The translations under genes and the position numbers were made by a program. The notes beneath the pieces were generated by a model. The model had not been told where the DNA came from, searched no databases, and saw only the letters and a program-made list of their open reading frames with translations. DNA of 64,000 nt, taken from assembly GCF_003086695.1 (NCBI RefSeq), contig NZ_CP025999.1:115981-179980 (forward strand). The letters run 5' to 3'. Origin of the DNA: Stenotrophomonas sp. SAU14A_NAIMI4_8 (GTDB lineage Bacteria; Pseudomonadota; Gammaproteobacteria; Xanthomonadales; Xanthomonadaceae). This document shows positions 55,731-64,000 of the stretch, piece after piece (position 1 is the stretch's first letter; each line of letters begins with the position of its first letter).

Positions 55731-57017
55731 TCAGCTAGCGGATTGTTCGAATTGCCGCAGGCAGCGCTGGCAGCTTGCACTGATGCCGTCCACCATACGT
55801 TCCAGAACCGGGTGGCGCATGCCCTCTGCCTGCAGCCCCGCGAGCAATGCCCGGGCGATGCCGGGCAGCTGTGTTGCCATGTCGAACAGGCCCGACAGTG
55901 ATTTCTGCGGGTCCAGCTTCATTCCATCAGCGGTGGCCTCCCAATCCGCCAAGCGGACATCCCACCAGCGGTAATGACTGCCGATCTTCATGGCCATCTT
56001 GATCTTGCGTTGCTGCAGATGTGCATAGGGCAGTGCACTTGAGATGTCATACAGCGGGGCAAGGCGAACGCTTCCTTGTGCGCCGATCAGCAGCGAATAG
56101 TTCTTGGCATGCGCGTCAGTGCCGCCAATGAGATAGTTGAACTGCAGTGCCTGCAGCAGTCTTTCGACATCCGCTCTTGGCTTGCTGGAATGTTCCCAAA
56201 GCACGCGCGCCAGATCGGCCGGCCCCGGTCCGCCCTGATTCTGGTACTTGATGTGTGGCATGACACCCAGCGCCTGGCAGAAGTCTTCCTGGTGAACGCG
56301 TTGCCAACCCTGTGCTGTTCGCACGCGGTCGAAGCGCGTCACCGCAATGGCCTGTGCGTCCTCCATGCAGATCATTTCAGTGGACGCAGCCGACATGCCG
56401 AGTTGACTGGCCAGGCGCAGACAGAAGACCTCGTTCTCCACGAATCCGTCGTAGTCGCCACTGGGCGGTTTGAGGATATGCGTGGTGGGGATGCGACCGG
56501 CCGGAATTGCCCAACCTCCATCGTCGCGTTGCATCAGGGCGATCTTGGGTTGCGCCCCGGCCAGGCTGAACTGGCCGACATCATCGGGTTGCCGCGCTGC
56601 AATCTGGTCCACTCGGATCCGCTGAAGGCGCTGAGCGACCTCATGGAGGGACAGCGGCTCCTGCCGATCGTCCTCACCGGCAAGTACGGCGGCGAGCCGT
56701 TCGCCTCGTACGAACTGGACCGCGCCTGCACAGTCTTCACCGACATGTGACAGCAACGCGACCGGGTTGCGGGACGAAACATGGAACCGGGAAGCCCATC
56801 GCTGCAGAAGGGCCTCGTTGTCGGGCAGCAGCCCCCACAGGACCGCAGAGAGCGTGGCAGCGGGCGCGCTGTTCTCTGTCAATGGAAGTGCAAGTGACAA
56901 GGGATAGGCGCCCGGCGTCTGGCGCCAACTGTCTGCATACCGGAATGTCGGATGGCCATGTGCATCCTGTCCCAGGTATCCAGCCAGTCTGTTGGAAAGG
57001 AGTACGTTGAGGTCCAT
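55731..57017 (-). CDS. hipA: HipA-family serine/threonine kinase toxin
   Basis: 428 residues. HipA-type kinase: SLAGAQPKIAL (151-161, nucleotide loop), HILKPPSGDYDG with Lys183, GGTDAHAKNYSLL with Asp301 and Asn306, LYDISSALPY with Asp324. Known members phosphorylate glutamyl-tRNA synthetase and cause persistence. N-terminal subdomain (1-110) present. All key residues seen are intact. 33 nt after hipB. Confidence 0.92.
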   Translation of the reverse strand: MDLNVLLSNRLAGYLGQDAHGHPTFRYADSWRQTPGAYPLSLALPLTENSAPAATLSAVLWGLLPDNEALLQRWASRFHVSSRNPVALLSHVGEDCAGAVQFVRGERLAAVLAGEDDRQEPLSLHEVAQRLQRIRVDQIAARQPDDVGQFSLAGAQPKIALMQRDDGGWAIPAGRIPTTHILKPPSGDYDGFVENEVFCLRLASQLGMSAASTEMICMEDAQAIAVTRFDRVRTAQGWQRVHQEDFCQALGVMPHIKYQNQGGPGPADLARVLWEHSSKPRADVERLLQALQFNYLIGGTDAHAKNYSLLIGAQGSVRLAPLYDISSALPYAHLQQRKIKMAMKIGSHYRWWDVRLADWEATADGMKLDPQKSLSGLFDMATQLPGIARALLAGLQAEGMRHPVLERMVDGISASCQRCLRQFEQSAS

Positions 57018-57050
57018 GCGGGAGGCACGATGTCCGGGAGGAAGGGGCTG

Positions 57051-57410
57051 TCAGACGGCCTTGTGGGGCTTTCTACGCCCCAACGTCATGGCAGTCGCGC
57101 GGTGCTCGTCCGGGCGCAGCCCGTTGCCATCCACGATAGTGTCGATATCAGGCAGTTCCAGAGGCATTTCCGACGATGCAGCGGAGGAGGCCATTCCCTC
57201 GACAGTGCCCGTAGCCAGTATCAGGCCGAGGACGTTGAGCGTCCGCAGCACCAGTTGCAGCTCCACCCGCGGCTTGCCCTTCTCCATTTCGATGACCCAT
57301 TGCCGACTGACGCCTACGCGTTCGGCCAACTGGGCCTGATCCCAACGGAGTGCTTTGCGACGCTGGCGGATGACCAGGCCCAGGTGTCGGGACGTTCGCA
57401 GGATGTCCAT
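57051..57410 (-). CDS. hipB: HipB-family antitoxin, HTH repressor
   Basis: 119 residues from ATG 57410 (ATG 57437 also in frame). Cro/CI-type HTH: LGLVIRQRRKALRWDQAQLAERVGVSRQWVIEMEKG split at residue 22, followed by helix and a C-terminal tail that is long for HipB. Binds HipA and the operator upstream. Ribosome site weak, alternative start open. Confidence 0.88.
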   Translation of the reverse strand: MDILRTSRHLGLVIRQRRKALRWDQAQLAERVGVSRQWVIEMEKGKPRVELQLVLRTLNVLGLILATGTVEGMASSAASSEMPLELPDIDTIVDGNGLRPDEHRATAMTLGRRKPHKAV

Positions 57411-57452
57411 AGGTGGAATGTATGCGCTCGGCAACATTTAATCAAAGTCGCC

Positions 57453-57483
57453 GTTCGATAACATTTCAAGAATGTCATTGAAC
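57453..57483. promoter_or_regulatory. Probable hipBA operator
   Basis: Imperfect 31-bp dyad: GTTC-gat-AACATT-tcaag-AATGTc-att-GAAC. It lies 43 nt upstream of the hipB start, where HipB would autoregulate. Confidence 0.55.
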
Positions 57484-57590
57484 GACGACAATTTTTCAAA
57501 TGTCGGCGTTCGCTGGCATTGATCGCCAGCGCTTCAGGCGCGAAATCCTTCCGGGCAGTCGGCCAAGGGCCGGGAGGGTCCTGCTGCCGG

Positions 57591-60500
57591 TTACGCCACC
57601 TGCACGATATGCAGCGCCTTCGGGTTGCGCCACTGCGCCAGCAGCGCCGCTTCCCGCGCCTTGGCCTGCGCGAAATGGGCTTCCTTGACGTGGCCGAAGC
57701 CGCGGATGTGCTCGGGCACGCTGGCAATCTCCACCGCCAGCGACAGTCGGTCGTCCTCCAGCCCGTCCAGCAGCAGCTGCACCGTCGCCTCGTAATCGGC
57801 AATCAGCTGGCGTTCCATGCGGCGCTCTTCGGTGCGGCCGAACACATCGAAGCGGCCGCCACGCAGGAACTTCAGCCTGGCCAGCAGGCCGAAGGCCTTG
57901 AACATCCACGGGCCGTATTCCTTCTTCAGCAGGCGGCCCTGTTCGTCCTTCTTGGCGAACAACGGCGGCGCCAGGTGGAAGCGCAGCTGGTAGTCACCCT
58001 CGAACTGCTGCTGCAAGCGGCGCTGGAAATCGCCGCTGGTATACAGGCGCGCCACTTCGTACTCGTCCTTGTAGGCCATCAGCTTGAACAGGTAGCGGGC
58101 CACGGTTTCGGTCAGCGCGGTGGAACCGCCGATGCGCTCGCCTTCGGCCGCGCGCACGCGTGCCACCAGCTCGCGGTAGCGCGCGGCATAGGCGGCATCC
58201 TGGTAGTCGACCAGGAACGCGGCACGGCGTTCGATCATTTCATCCAGCGAACGCGACAGGCGCGCATCGTCCAGCGGCAGGAACGCGACGTCGCCACCGT
58301 GCGAGGGCAGGCCACGCAGTTCGCGTTCGTCGCCGGTGTTGCGCGGCGCGGCGGTGGCGCCCCATTCGTTGCCTTCCCATTCGCCCGGCGGCAGCGGGTG
58401 CAGCGGGCCGGGCGTGGCTTCGGTGTCGGTGTGGCGGTTGCGTACCAGGCCGGCGGCCTGCTGCACGGCCTGCGGGTCGACCGCGGCCAGGCGGCCCCAG
58501 GCGAAGGCCTGCTGGTTCATCGCTACGGCGGCACCATTCAGTTCGATGGCACGCATCAGCGAATCGAACGACAGCGGCACCAGGCCCTGCTGCCAGGCGT
58601 AGCCCAGGATGAACAGGTTGGCGGCGATCGCATCGCCCAGCAGCGCGGTGGCCAGCTGGGTGGCATCGAGCAGCAGCGGCTCCTGGCCGCCCAGCGCCAC
58701 GCGCACGCCGGCAATGATGTCGGCCGCCGGGAACTGCATGTCCGGGCGGGTGGTGAAGGTGCCGGGCATTGCCTCGTAGGTGTTCAACACCACCTGCGAA
58801 CGGCCGGCGCGCACCTTCGACAGCGCCCAGTAGTCATTCACCACCACCATGTCGCAGCCCAGCACCAGGTCGGCCTCGCCGGCGGCAATGCGCACGGCGT
58901 GGATATCGTCCGGGCGCCGCGCGATGCGGATATGCGTGGTCACCGCGCCACCCTTCTGCGCCAGGCCGGTCTGGTCCAGCACCGAAGCACCCTTGCCTTC
59001 CAGGTGGCCGGCCATGCCCAGCAGCGCGCCGATGGTCACCACGCCGGTGCCACCCACGCCGGTGATCAGGATGTTCCAGGGCTGTTCCAGCGTGCCGCGC
59101 ACGGTCGGCGCCGGCAGGTTGTCCAGCAGGGTGGAAGCATCGCGCTTGCTGCCCTTGCGCGGCTGGCCACCGTGCACGGTCACGAAGCTGGGGCAGAAGC
59201 CATTCACGCACGAATAGTCCTTGTTGCAGTTGGACTGGTCGATCTCGCGCTTGCGCCCGAATTCGGTGTCCTTCGGCAGCACCGACACGCAGAAGCTCTT
59301 CTTGCCGCAGTCGCCGCAGCCTTCGCAGACCAGCGAATTGATCAGCACCCGCTTCTGCGGATCTTCCAGCTTGCCGCGCTTGCGGCGGCGGCGCTTCTCG
59401 GTGGCGCAGGTCTGTTCGTAGATCAGGATCGAAACGCCCTTCACCTCGCGCAGGCGCTTCTGCACCGCGTCCAGTTCACTGCGGTCGTGGAATTCGACAT
59501 CGCTGGGGAAATGCTCGCGCTGGCCGGTCCACTTGCCGATGTTGTCCGACAGCACCACGATCGTGTGGATGCCCTCGGCGCGCATCTGCCGGGCGATGTC
59601 GGGTACGCTCAGCGGGCCGTCCACCGGTTGGCCGCCGGTCATGGCCACCGCATCGTTGTAGAGGATCTTGTAGGTGATGTTCACCCCGGCGGCCACTGCC
59701 TGGCGGATCGCCAGCGAGCCACTGTGGAAGTAGGTGCCGTCGCCCAGGTTCTGGAACACGTGCGGGGTATCGGTGAACGGCGCCTGCCCGGCCCAGGTCA
59801 CGCCTTCGCCGCCCATGTGGGTGAAGGTGTCGGTGCTGCGGTCCATCCAGGTCACCATGTAATGGCAACCGATGCCGGCCAGCGCACGCGAGCCTTCCGG
59901 CACGGTGGTGGAGGTGTTGTGCGGGCAGCCCGAGCAGTAATGCGGCACGCGCGGGAAGCTGGCGCGCGGCAACGCGAGCTCGGCTTCCTTTTCCTGCATC
60001 CACTGCAGGCGCTGCTCGATCGATTCGTTGTTGAAGAACTTCTGGATGCGGCGACCGATCACGCCGGCGATGGTGGCCGGGGTCAGTTCGCCGGTGGACG
60101 GCAGGATCCACTCGCCGCTCTCGTCGTACTTGCCGACGATGGACGGGCGCTGGCCCCAGCTGGCCGGCCAGTTGAAGAACTGCTCCTTCATCTGTCGCTC
60201 GATGAAGGCACGCTTCTCCTCCACCACGATGATGTCTTCCAGGCCCTGTGCGAAGCGCGCGATGCCTTCCGGCTCCAGCGGCCAGGTCATGCCGACCTTG
60301 TACACGCGGATGCCGATGTCGGCGCAGGCCGCTTCGTCCAGGCCCAGGTATTCCAGCGCCTGCAGTACGTCCAGGTAGCTCTTGCCGGTGGTGACGATGC
60401 CCAGACGCGCGCGCGGCGCATCCATCACCACCTTGTCGATGCCATTGGCGCGGGCGAAGGCCTGCGCGGCCTTCACCGCATAGCGGTGCAGGCGCATCTC

Positions 60501-61277
60501 CTGGTCCAGCGGCGGGTCCGGCCAGCGGATGTTGAGGCCGCCGCTGGGCATGTCGAAGTCTTCGGGCAGCACGATGCGCCGCGCCAGCGGATCAACTTCC
60601 ACCGAGGCCGAGGATTCCACCGTCTCGGCGATGGTCTTGAAGCCCACCCAGCGACCGGTATAGCGGCTCATGGCCCAGCCGAGCAGGCCCATGTCCAGGA
60701 TGTCCTGCACGCCGGCCGGGTTCAGCACCGGCATCATCGCGCTGACGAACTCGTCCTCGCTGCCATGCGGCAGGGTCGAGCTGCGGCAGGCATGGTCATC
60801 GGCCGCCAGCGCCAGCACGCCGCCGTATCGCGAAGTACCGGCAGCGTTGGCGTGCTTGAACACGTCACCGCAGCGGTCCACGCCCGGCCCCTTGCCGTAC
60901 CACATGCCGAACACGCCCTGCACGTTGGCGCCGGGGAACAGGTTGGTCTGCTGCGTGCCCCAGACCATGGTGGCACCCAGATCTTCGTTCAGGCCGGGGG
61001 TGAACTTCACCTTGGCCGCTTCCAGATGCTTGCGTGCGCGCCACAGCTCCAGGTCGAAGCCGCCCAGCGGGCTGCCGCGGTAGCCACTGACGAAGCCAGC
61101 GCTGTCGATGCCTTCGGCGGAATCGCGCAGGCGCTGCATCAGCGGCAGCCGCACCAGCGCCTGCACGCCACTCAGGTAGATCCGCCCCTCGTTGCGGGTG
61201 TACTTGTGGTCGAGCGTGTAATCACGGTCGATCAGGTCGGCGGAAGAGGGCGAAGTGAGTTGCGCGGTACTGGTCAT
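57591..61277 (-). CDS. Indolepyruvate ferredoxin oxidoreductase, fused alpha-beta
   Basis: 1228 residues. TPP-dependent 2-oxoacid:ferredoxin oxidoreductase: GYRGSPLGGFDLELW, TPGLNEDLGATMVWGTQQ, TPP region GIGCHYMVTWMDR and NDAVAMTGGQP, 4Fe-4S motif CEGCGDCGKKSFC (near 650), then the gamma domain GVGGTGVVTIGALLGMAG. It oxidises aryl-2-oxoacids (indolepyruvate etc.) in amino acid breakdown. Single-polypeptide form of the aerobic type. A 1275-residue antisense frame is a shadow. Confidence 0.93.
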   Translation of the reverse strand: MTSTAQLTSPSSADLIDRDYTLDHKYTRNEGRIYLSGVQALVRLPLMQRLRDSAEGIDSAGFVSGYRGSPLGGFDLELWRARKHLEAAKVKFTPGLNEDLGATMVWGTQQTNLFPGANVQGVFGMWYGKGPGVDRCGDVFKHANAAGTSRYGGVLALAADDHACRSSTLPHGSEDEFVSAMMPVLNPAGVQDILDMGLLGWAMSRYTGRWVGFKTIAETVESSASVEVDPLARRIVLPEDFDMPSGGLNIRWPDPPLDQEMRLHRYAVKAAQAFARANGIDKVVMDAPRARLGIVTTGKSYLDVLQALEYLGLDEAACADIGIRVYKVGMTWPLEPEGIARFAQGLEDIIVVEEKRAFIERQMKEQFFNWPASWGQRPSIVGKYDESGEWILPSTGELTPATIAGVIGRRIQKFFNNESIEQRLQWMQEKEAELALPRASFPRVPHYCSGCPHNTSTTVPEGSRALAGIGCHYMVTWMDRSTDTFTHMGGEGVTWAGQAPFTDTPHVFQNLGDGTYFHSGSLAIRQAVAAGVNITYKILYNDAVAMTGGQPVDGPLSVPDIARQMRAEGIHTIVVLSDNIGKWTGQREHFPSDVEFHDRSELDAVQKRLREVKGVSILIYEQTCATEKRRRRKRGKLEDPQKRVLINSLVCEGCGDCGKKSFCVSVLPKDTEFGRKREIDQSNCNKDYSCVNGFCPSFVTVHGGQPRKGSKRDASTLLDNLPAPTVRGTLEQPWNILITGVGGTGVVTIGALLGMAGHLEGKGASVLDQTGLAQKGGAVTTHIRIARRPDDIHAVRIAAGEADLVLGCDMVVVNDYWALSKVRAGRSQVVLNTYEAMPGTFTTRPDMQFPAADIIAGVRVALGGQEPLLLDATQLATALLGDAIAANLFILGYAWQQGLVPLSFDSLMRAIELNGAAVAMNQQAFAWGRLAAVDPQAVQQAAGLVRNRHTDTEATPGPLHPLPPGEWEGNEWGATAAPRNTGDERELRGLPSHGGDVAFLPLDDARLSRSLDEMIERRAAFLVDYQDAAYAARYRELVARVRAAEGERIGGSTALTETVARYLFKLMAYKDEYEVARLYTSGDFQRRLQQQFEGDYQLRFHLAPPLFAKKDEQGRLLKKEYGPWMFKAFGLLARLKFLRGGRFDVFGRTEERRMERQLIADYEATVQLLLDGLEDDRLSLAVEIASVPEHIRGFGHVKEAHFAQAKAREAALLAQWRNPKALHIVQVA

Positions 61278-61442
61278 GGCTGGCCCGGTGAGGATCGGCT
61301 GGCACCAGCCCTGCGCGGGGCAGGGCGGGAAAGGCGCGGATTGTAACAGTGGGGGCGTGGTGGCCCGGCACTCGCATCGGCGGCCGTGCTGGGGTTAGGA
61401 TCGGGGTGTGGGGGGTTGTTGTTTCAACCAGGGGGAAGTTTG

Positions 61443-62078
61443 ATGTCCGTTTCATTGAAGTGGCTGGCCAGCGCCGTGCTGGCCTTGGGCGTGGCCAATG
61501 CATGGGCCGCGCCGGCGCTGCCAGCGCCGCAGGAGTTCTATTTCGACACCGATGCCGCGGCTGCACCGATGGTGGTAGCCCAGGGTGAAGGTGACGAACT
61601 GGTGGCCCAGCTGATGAAGCAGCGCGAGCGCGGCCGCAAGGTACTGGAAGCCAACATACAGCTGGCATCGGTGGCGATCGGCATGGGCCGCACCGAGCTG
61701 GGCGAGAAGCTCTATCGCGACGCGCTGGCCGACACCACGCCGCAGAGCGCCGCAGGCCGGGGCGTACGCTGGAACTACGGTTGGGACCTGATGCGCCAGG
61801 GCCAGCCGTTGGGCGCGCTGGAACAGTGGCTGTCGGCCACCAGCAGCCAGTACACCAACCCCAGCTGGGTGCCGCCCACCTTTGCGCTGGCGCTGTGGCG
61901 CGCCGGCCAGCAGCAGGAAGCGGTGAAGTGGTATGCCGCTGCCGTGCGCACCGAGCCCACGCAGTGGAGCGACAGCAGCCGCTACGCCGAACTGCTGCCG
62001 GGCTGGCGCGACGACGAACGGGCCAGCCTGGCCGAAGTGCAGCAGGCCTGGGCCGCCGCACCGCCGGCCTGGCCCTGA
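61443..62078 (+). CDS. Exported TPR-like protein
   Basis: 211 residues from ATG 61443. Signal peptide LKWLASAVLALGVANAWA; then helical repeats RTELGEKLYRDALADTTP, RWNYGWDLMRQGQPLGALEQWL and FALALWRAGQQQEAVKWYAAA, resembling two to three TPR units. Periplasmic. 18 nt before the transporter. Not further recognised. Confidence 0.75.
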   Translation: MSVSLKWLASAVLALGVANAWAAPALPAPQEFYFDTDAAAAPMVVAQGEGDELVAQLMKQRERGRKVLEANIQLASVAIGMGRTELGEKLYRDALADTTPQSAAGRGVRWNYGWDLMRQGQPLGALEQWLSATSSQYTNPSWVPPTFALALWRAGQQQEAVKWYAAAVRTEPTQWSDSSRYAELLPGWRDDERASLAEVQQAWAAAPPAWP

Positions 62079-62096
62079 AACGGCTGAACCCCGCTG

Positions 62097-63002
62097 ATGG
62101 CGTTTGATGCGTTCGCACTGATCCTGGCCATGCTGGGGTTGGGCATGCTGTTCGCGCGTCTGCGCGCATTGCCGGAAACCGCGCCGGAAACGCTGAACAA
62201 GGTGGTGCTGTACGTCTGCCTGCCGGCTGCGGTGCTGACCTACGTGCCGCGCCTGCACCTGGATGCCAGCCTGCTGGGCCTGATGGCCACGCCCTGGTTG
62301 CTGATGCTGGCCACCTGGGCGCTGGTCAGCCTGGCCACGCGGGTGTTCGGTTTCGCCCGCGATGTGCACGCCGTGCTGCTGATCTGCGTGGCGCTGGCCA
62401 ACTCCAGCTTCATCGGCTACCCGATGGTGCGCGCGCTGCTGGGTGACGCGGCGCTGCCGTACGCGGTGGTGTACGACCAGTTCGGTACGTTCCTGCTGCT
62501 GTCGACGTTCGGTCTGCTGGTGTTGGCCCGCTACAGTGGCGACCGGCCGCCCACCGCGCGCCAGGTACTGGGGCGGATCGCGCGTTTTCCGCCGCTGTGG
62601 GCACTGGTTTTCGCCCTGCTGCTGATGCCAGCGCAGCCGCCGGCCTGGATCGGCACCGCGCTGAAGCAACTGGCCGATGCGATGCTGCCGCTGGTGATGC
62701 TGGCGGTGGGCCTGTCGATCCAGTTGCGCCTGCGCCGCGAAGAGCTGAAGCCGCTGGCCGTGGGCCTGCTGCTGAAGCTGCTGGTGCTGCCGGCGCTGGC
62801 CCTGCCGTTGTCGTGGCTGTTGGGCATGCAGGGCCTGATGCTGCAGGCCAATGTGTTGGAATCGGCCATGCCGACCATGATCACCGCCGCCGCGCTGGCG
62901 ATCTCGCACCGCCTGGCGCCGCGGTTGGCGGCCGCGCTGGTGGGCTACGGCATCGTGCTGTCGCTGGTCACCCTGCCGGCATGGATGTGGGTACTGGGGT
63001 GA
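62097..63002 (+). CDS. AEC-family auxin-efflux-type transporter
   Basis: 301 residues, about ten membrane helices. Typical N-domain LGMLFARLRALP...LNKVVLYVCLPAAVL, LANSSFIGYPMVRALLG (family signature with conserved Asn/Gly), LPLVMLAVGLSIQL, and VLESAMPTMITAAAL in the C-half. Probable transport of a small organic acid; substrate unknown. Confidence 0.9.
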   Translation: MAFDAFALILAMLGLGMLFARLRALPETAPETLNKVVLYVCLPAAVLTYVPRLHLDASLLGLMATPWLLMLATWALVSLATRVFGFARDVHAVLLICVALANSSFIGYPMVRALLGDAALPYAVVYDQFGTFLLLSTFGLLVLARYSGDRPPTARQVLGRIARFPPLWALVFALLLMPAQPPAWIGTALKQLADAMLPLVMLAVGLSIQLRLRREELKPLAVGLLLKLLVLPALALPLSWLLGMQGLMLQANVLESAMPTMITAAALAISHRLAPRLAAALVGYGIVLSLVTLPAWMWVLG

Positions 63003-63011
63003 GGTTGTGCG

Positions 63012-63030
63012 GCAGGGCTTGCAGCCCTGC
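63012..63030. repeat. Palindrome GCAGGGCTTGCAGCCCTGC, third copy
   Basis: Immediately after the transporter stop, so a likely terminator. Followed by a GCAAAAGC-type microsatellite. Confidence 0.65.
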
Positions 63031-63083
63031 ACCCGCCACGAGCCAAAGCCGAAGCAAGAGCAAAAGCGAGCATTCCGTGGGAT

Positions 63084-63185
63084 GGCGGGGTGGGTCCGGT
63101 TGCGGGGGACGGCGCAAGTACGTCCCTGTAGCCTTGGCCGCGGCATCCATGCCGCGGACACCCCCGCAACCGGACCCACCCCGCC
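63084..63185. repeat. Long hairpin element 3
   Basis: 25-bp perfect arms (63084-63108 with 63161-63185), 52-nt loop with GCCGCGGCATCCATGCCGCGG-type inner hairpin. Confidence 0.85.
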
Positions 63186-63241
63186 TCCGACAGTTTCCTG
63201 CGATCTGCCGGAACGACACGGGATCTGATCTGCTCTGATAG

Positions 63242-63261
63242 GTGTCGACCTTGGTCGACAC
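63242..63261. repeat. Palindrome GTGTCGACCTTGGTCGACAC, second copy
   Basis: Same as 54766-54785; followed directly by GGTAGATCCACGCCATGCGTGG, the other palindrome of the 85-bp tandem unit. Confidence 0.7.
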
Positions 63262-63365
63262 GGTAGATCCACGCCATGCGTGGATGCGAGCGAAGCGACC
63301 CGCTTCTGCTCTTGCTCTTCTTTTTCTTCTCCGTGGCTGACCGCGCACGGAAACTGTCAGAGGGT

Positions 63366-63463
63366 CGGGCGGGTTGGGTTCGCGGGGGTATCCGCGCCAT
63401 GGATGGCGCGGCTAAGCCTCCATGGAAGGATTCACGGCGTCCCCCGCGAACCCAACCCGCCCG
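63366..63463. repeat. Long hairpin element 4
   Basis: 23-bp perfect arms (63366-63388 with 63441-63463), 52-nt loop in inverted orientation relative to elements 1 and 3. Confidence 0.85.
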
Positions 63464-63508
63464 GCCAAGCACGGCTGTTGCAGTCGACTAACTGTGATCT
63501 CTCTGTAC

Positions 63509-63584
63509 GTTGTTCATCCGGGACATCTCTGGAAAATGGTGGTTACCACACCTCTCCAGATCCCAAAGAGCCCGGATGAACAAC
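63509..63584. repeat. Inverted repeat spanning the transposase start
   Basis: GTTGTTCATCCGGG (63509-63522) and CCCGGATGAACAAC (63571-63584) are exact complements. The second arm contains the ATG (63576) of the transposase, so the folded mRNA would hide the start. Probably part of the left end of the IS. Confidence 0.7.
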
Positions 63585-64000
63585 CATAAAAATGCCCGTT
63601 TAACGCCGTTTAGTCGAGAACTTCTTGTCCGTCGCATCCTCCACGAGGGCCTGCGGCCGGAGGAGGCAGCACAAGCGTGTGGCGTAAGTGTGCGTACGGC
63701 CTACAAGTGGCTGGCCCGATTCCGGGAGTTCGGGGCGTCGGGGCTGGAAAACCGCAGCTCTCGCCCGCACCAGACGCCGCATGCCACGCCTGCGTCGGTC
63801 GTCGAGCAGATCAAGGAGCGCCGCCGTAAACGGCACACCTACCTGACCATTTCCAAGGCCTTGGGGATCGGCCACAGCACCATTTCCCGGTTGATGCGTG
63901 TTCACGGCCTCAACCGGCTGTGCCGGCTGGATCCGCCCAAAGCGGTCATCCGATACGAATACGATCAGCCCGGAGGACTGCTGCACCTGGATATCAAGAA
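63576..64000 (+). CDS. IS481-type transposase, 3' part outside the window
   Basis: 141 codons in the window, open to the edge. HTH part LRPEEAAQACGVSVRTAYKWL, RFREFGASGLENRSSRPH, then second HTH LTISKALGIGHSTISRLM and RLDPPKAVIRYEYDQPG with LLHLDIKK, whose Asp would be the first DDE residue. Typical IS481 N-terminal half. Arms of an inverted repeat precede and overlap the start. Confidence 0.88.
   Translation, partial: MNNHKNARLTPFSRELLVRRILHEGLRPEEAAQACGVSVRTAYKWLARFREFGASGLENRSSRPHQTPHATPASVVEQIKERRRKRHTYLTISKALGIGHSTISRLMRVHGLNRLCRLDPPKAVIRYEYDQPGGLLHLDIK

Noticed and set aside
57519..61346. 1275-codon plus-strand frame
   Set aside because: Antisense of the indolepyruvate ferredoxin oxidoreductase; His/Gln-rich shadow.

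Overview
The window looks like a chromosomal segment of a high-GC gammaproteobacterium of the Xanthomonadaceae, most likely Stenotrophomonas. Three things point there: GC-rich core genes with xanthomonad-type neighbours, abundant short palindromic intergenic repeats, and an effector carrying the XVIPCD secretion domain used by the xanthomonad antibacterial type IV secretion system (X-T4SS). All family calls are from reading the sequence; no database search was run.

Layout. 1-10300 (core plus effector module): partial glutamate synthase large subunit (minus), an I78-type lipoprotein, a poxvirus-type topoisomerase IB, an XVIPCD effector with a candidate lipoprotein immunity gene and a frameshifted duplicate of it, a second I78-like lipoprotein and an SDR oxidoreductase. 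10305-32631: a 22.3-kb Tn7-like transposon bounded by a 5-bp CTGAC target duplication and inserted in a palindromic intergenic repeat. Its minus-strand operon encodes a TnsA-TnsB fusion, a TniB/TnsC ATPase, TniQ and one unknown protein. Cargo: a type II CBASS (HNH-SAVED effector, CD-NTase, E1/E2, JAB, with a converging exonuclease), fragments of lysR and hsdR, a methyltransferase-like protein translationally coupled to a reverse transcriptase, a PD-(D/E)XK-like protein coupled to an unknown partner, and three integron-type gene cassettes with attC sites but no integrase. No Cas genes or CRISPR array were seen.

32640-41642: BlaI/M56 regulatory pair with two operators just outside the transposon, a third I78 lipoprotein, an mrfA-mrfB-like DNA-repair pair, an IgaA-like membrane protein and two secreted proteins. 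41643-54399: an 85-bp tandem repeat, then a nine-gene minus-strand operon reading from two TldD-like proteins with Tat-like signals through PmbA, DUF4159, MoxR ATPase and DUF58 to three membrane proteins (BatA-like, DUF4175-like and unknown). 54400-64000: long-hairpin repeats, DUF938 methyltransferase, hipBA, a fused indolepyruvate ferredoxin oxidoreductase, a secreted repeat protein, an AEC transporter, more hairpin repeats and the start of an IS481-type transposase.

How it fits together: the core supplies nitrogen assimilation, DNA repair and envelope functions; the effector module is interbacterial warfare; the transposon is a mobile defence island in which CBASS, the RT pair, the nuclease pair and AbiV/HEPN/nuclease cassettes are stacked. 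The best candidates for undescribed systems are the methyltransferase-RT pair (23991-26677), the PD-(D/E)XK pair (27074-29643) and the effector domain at 5557-6975.
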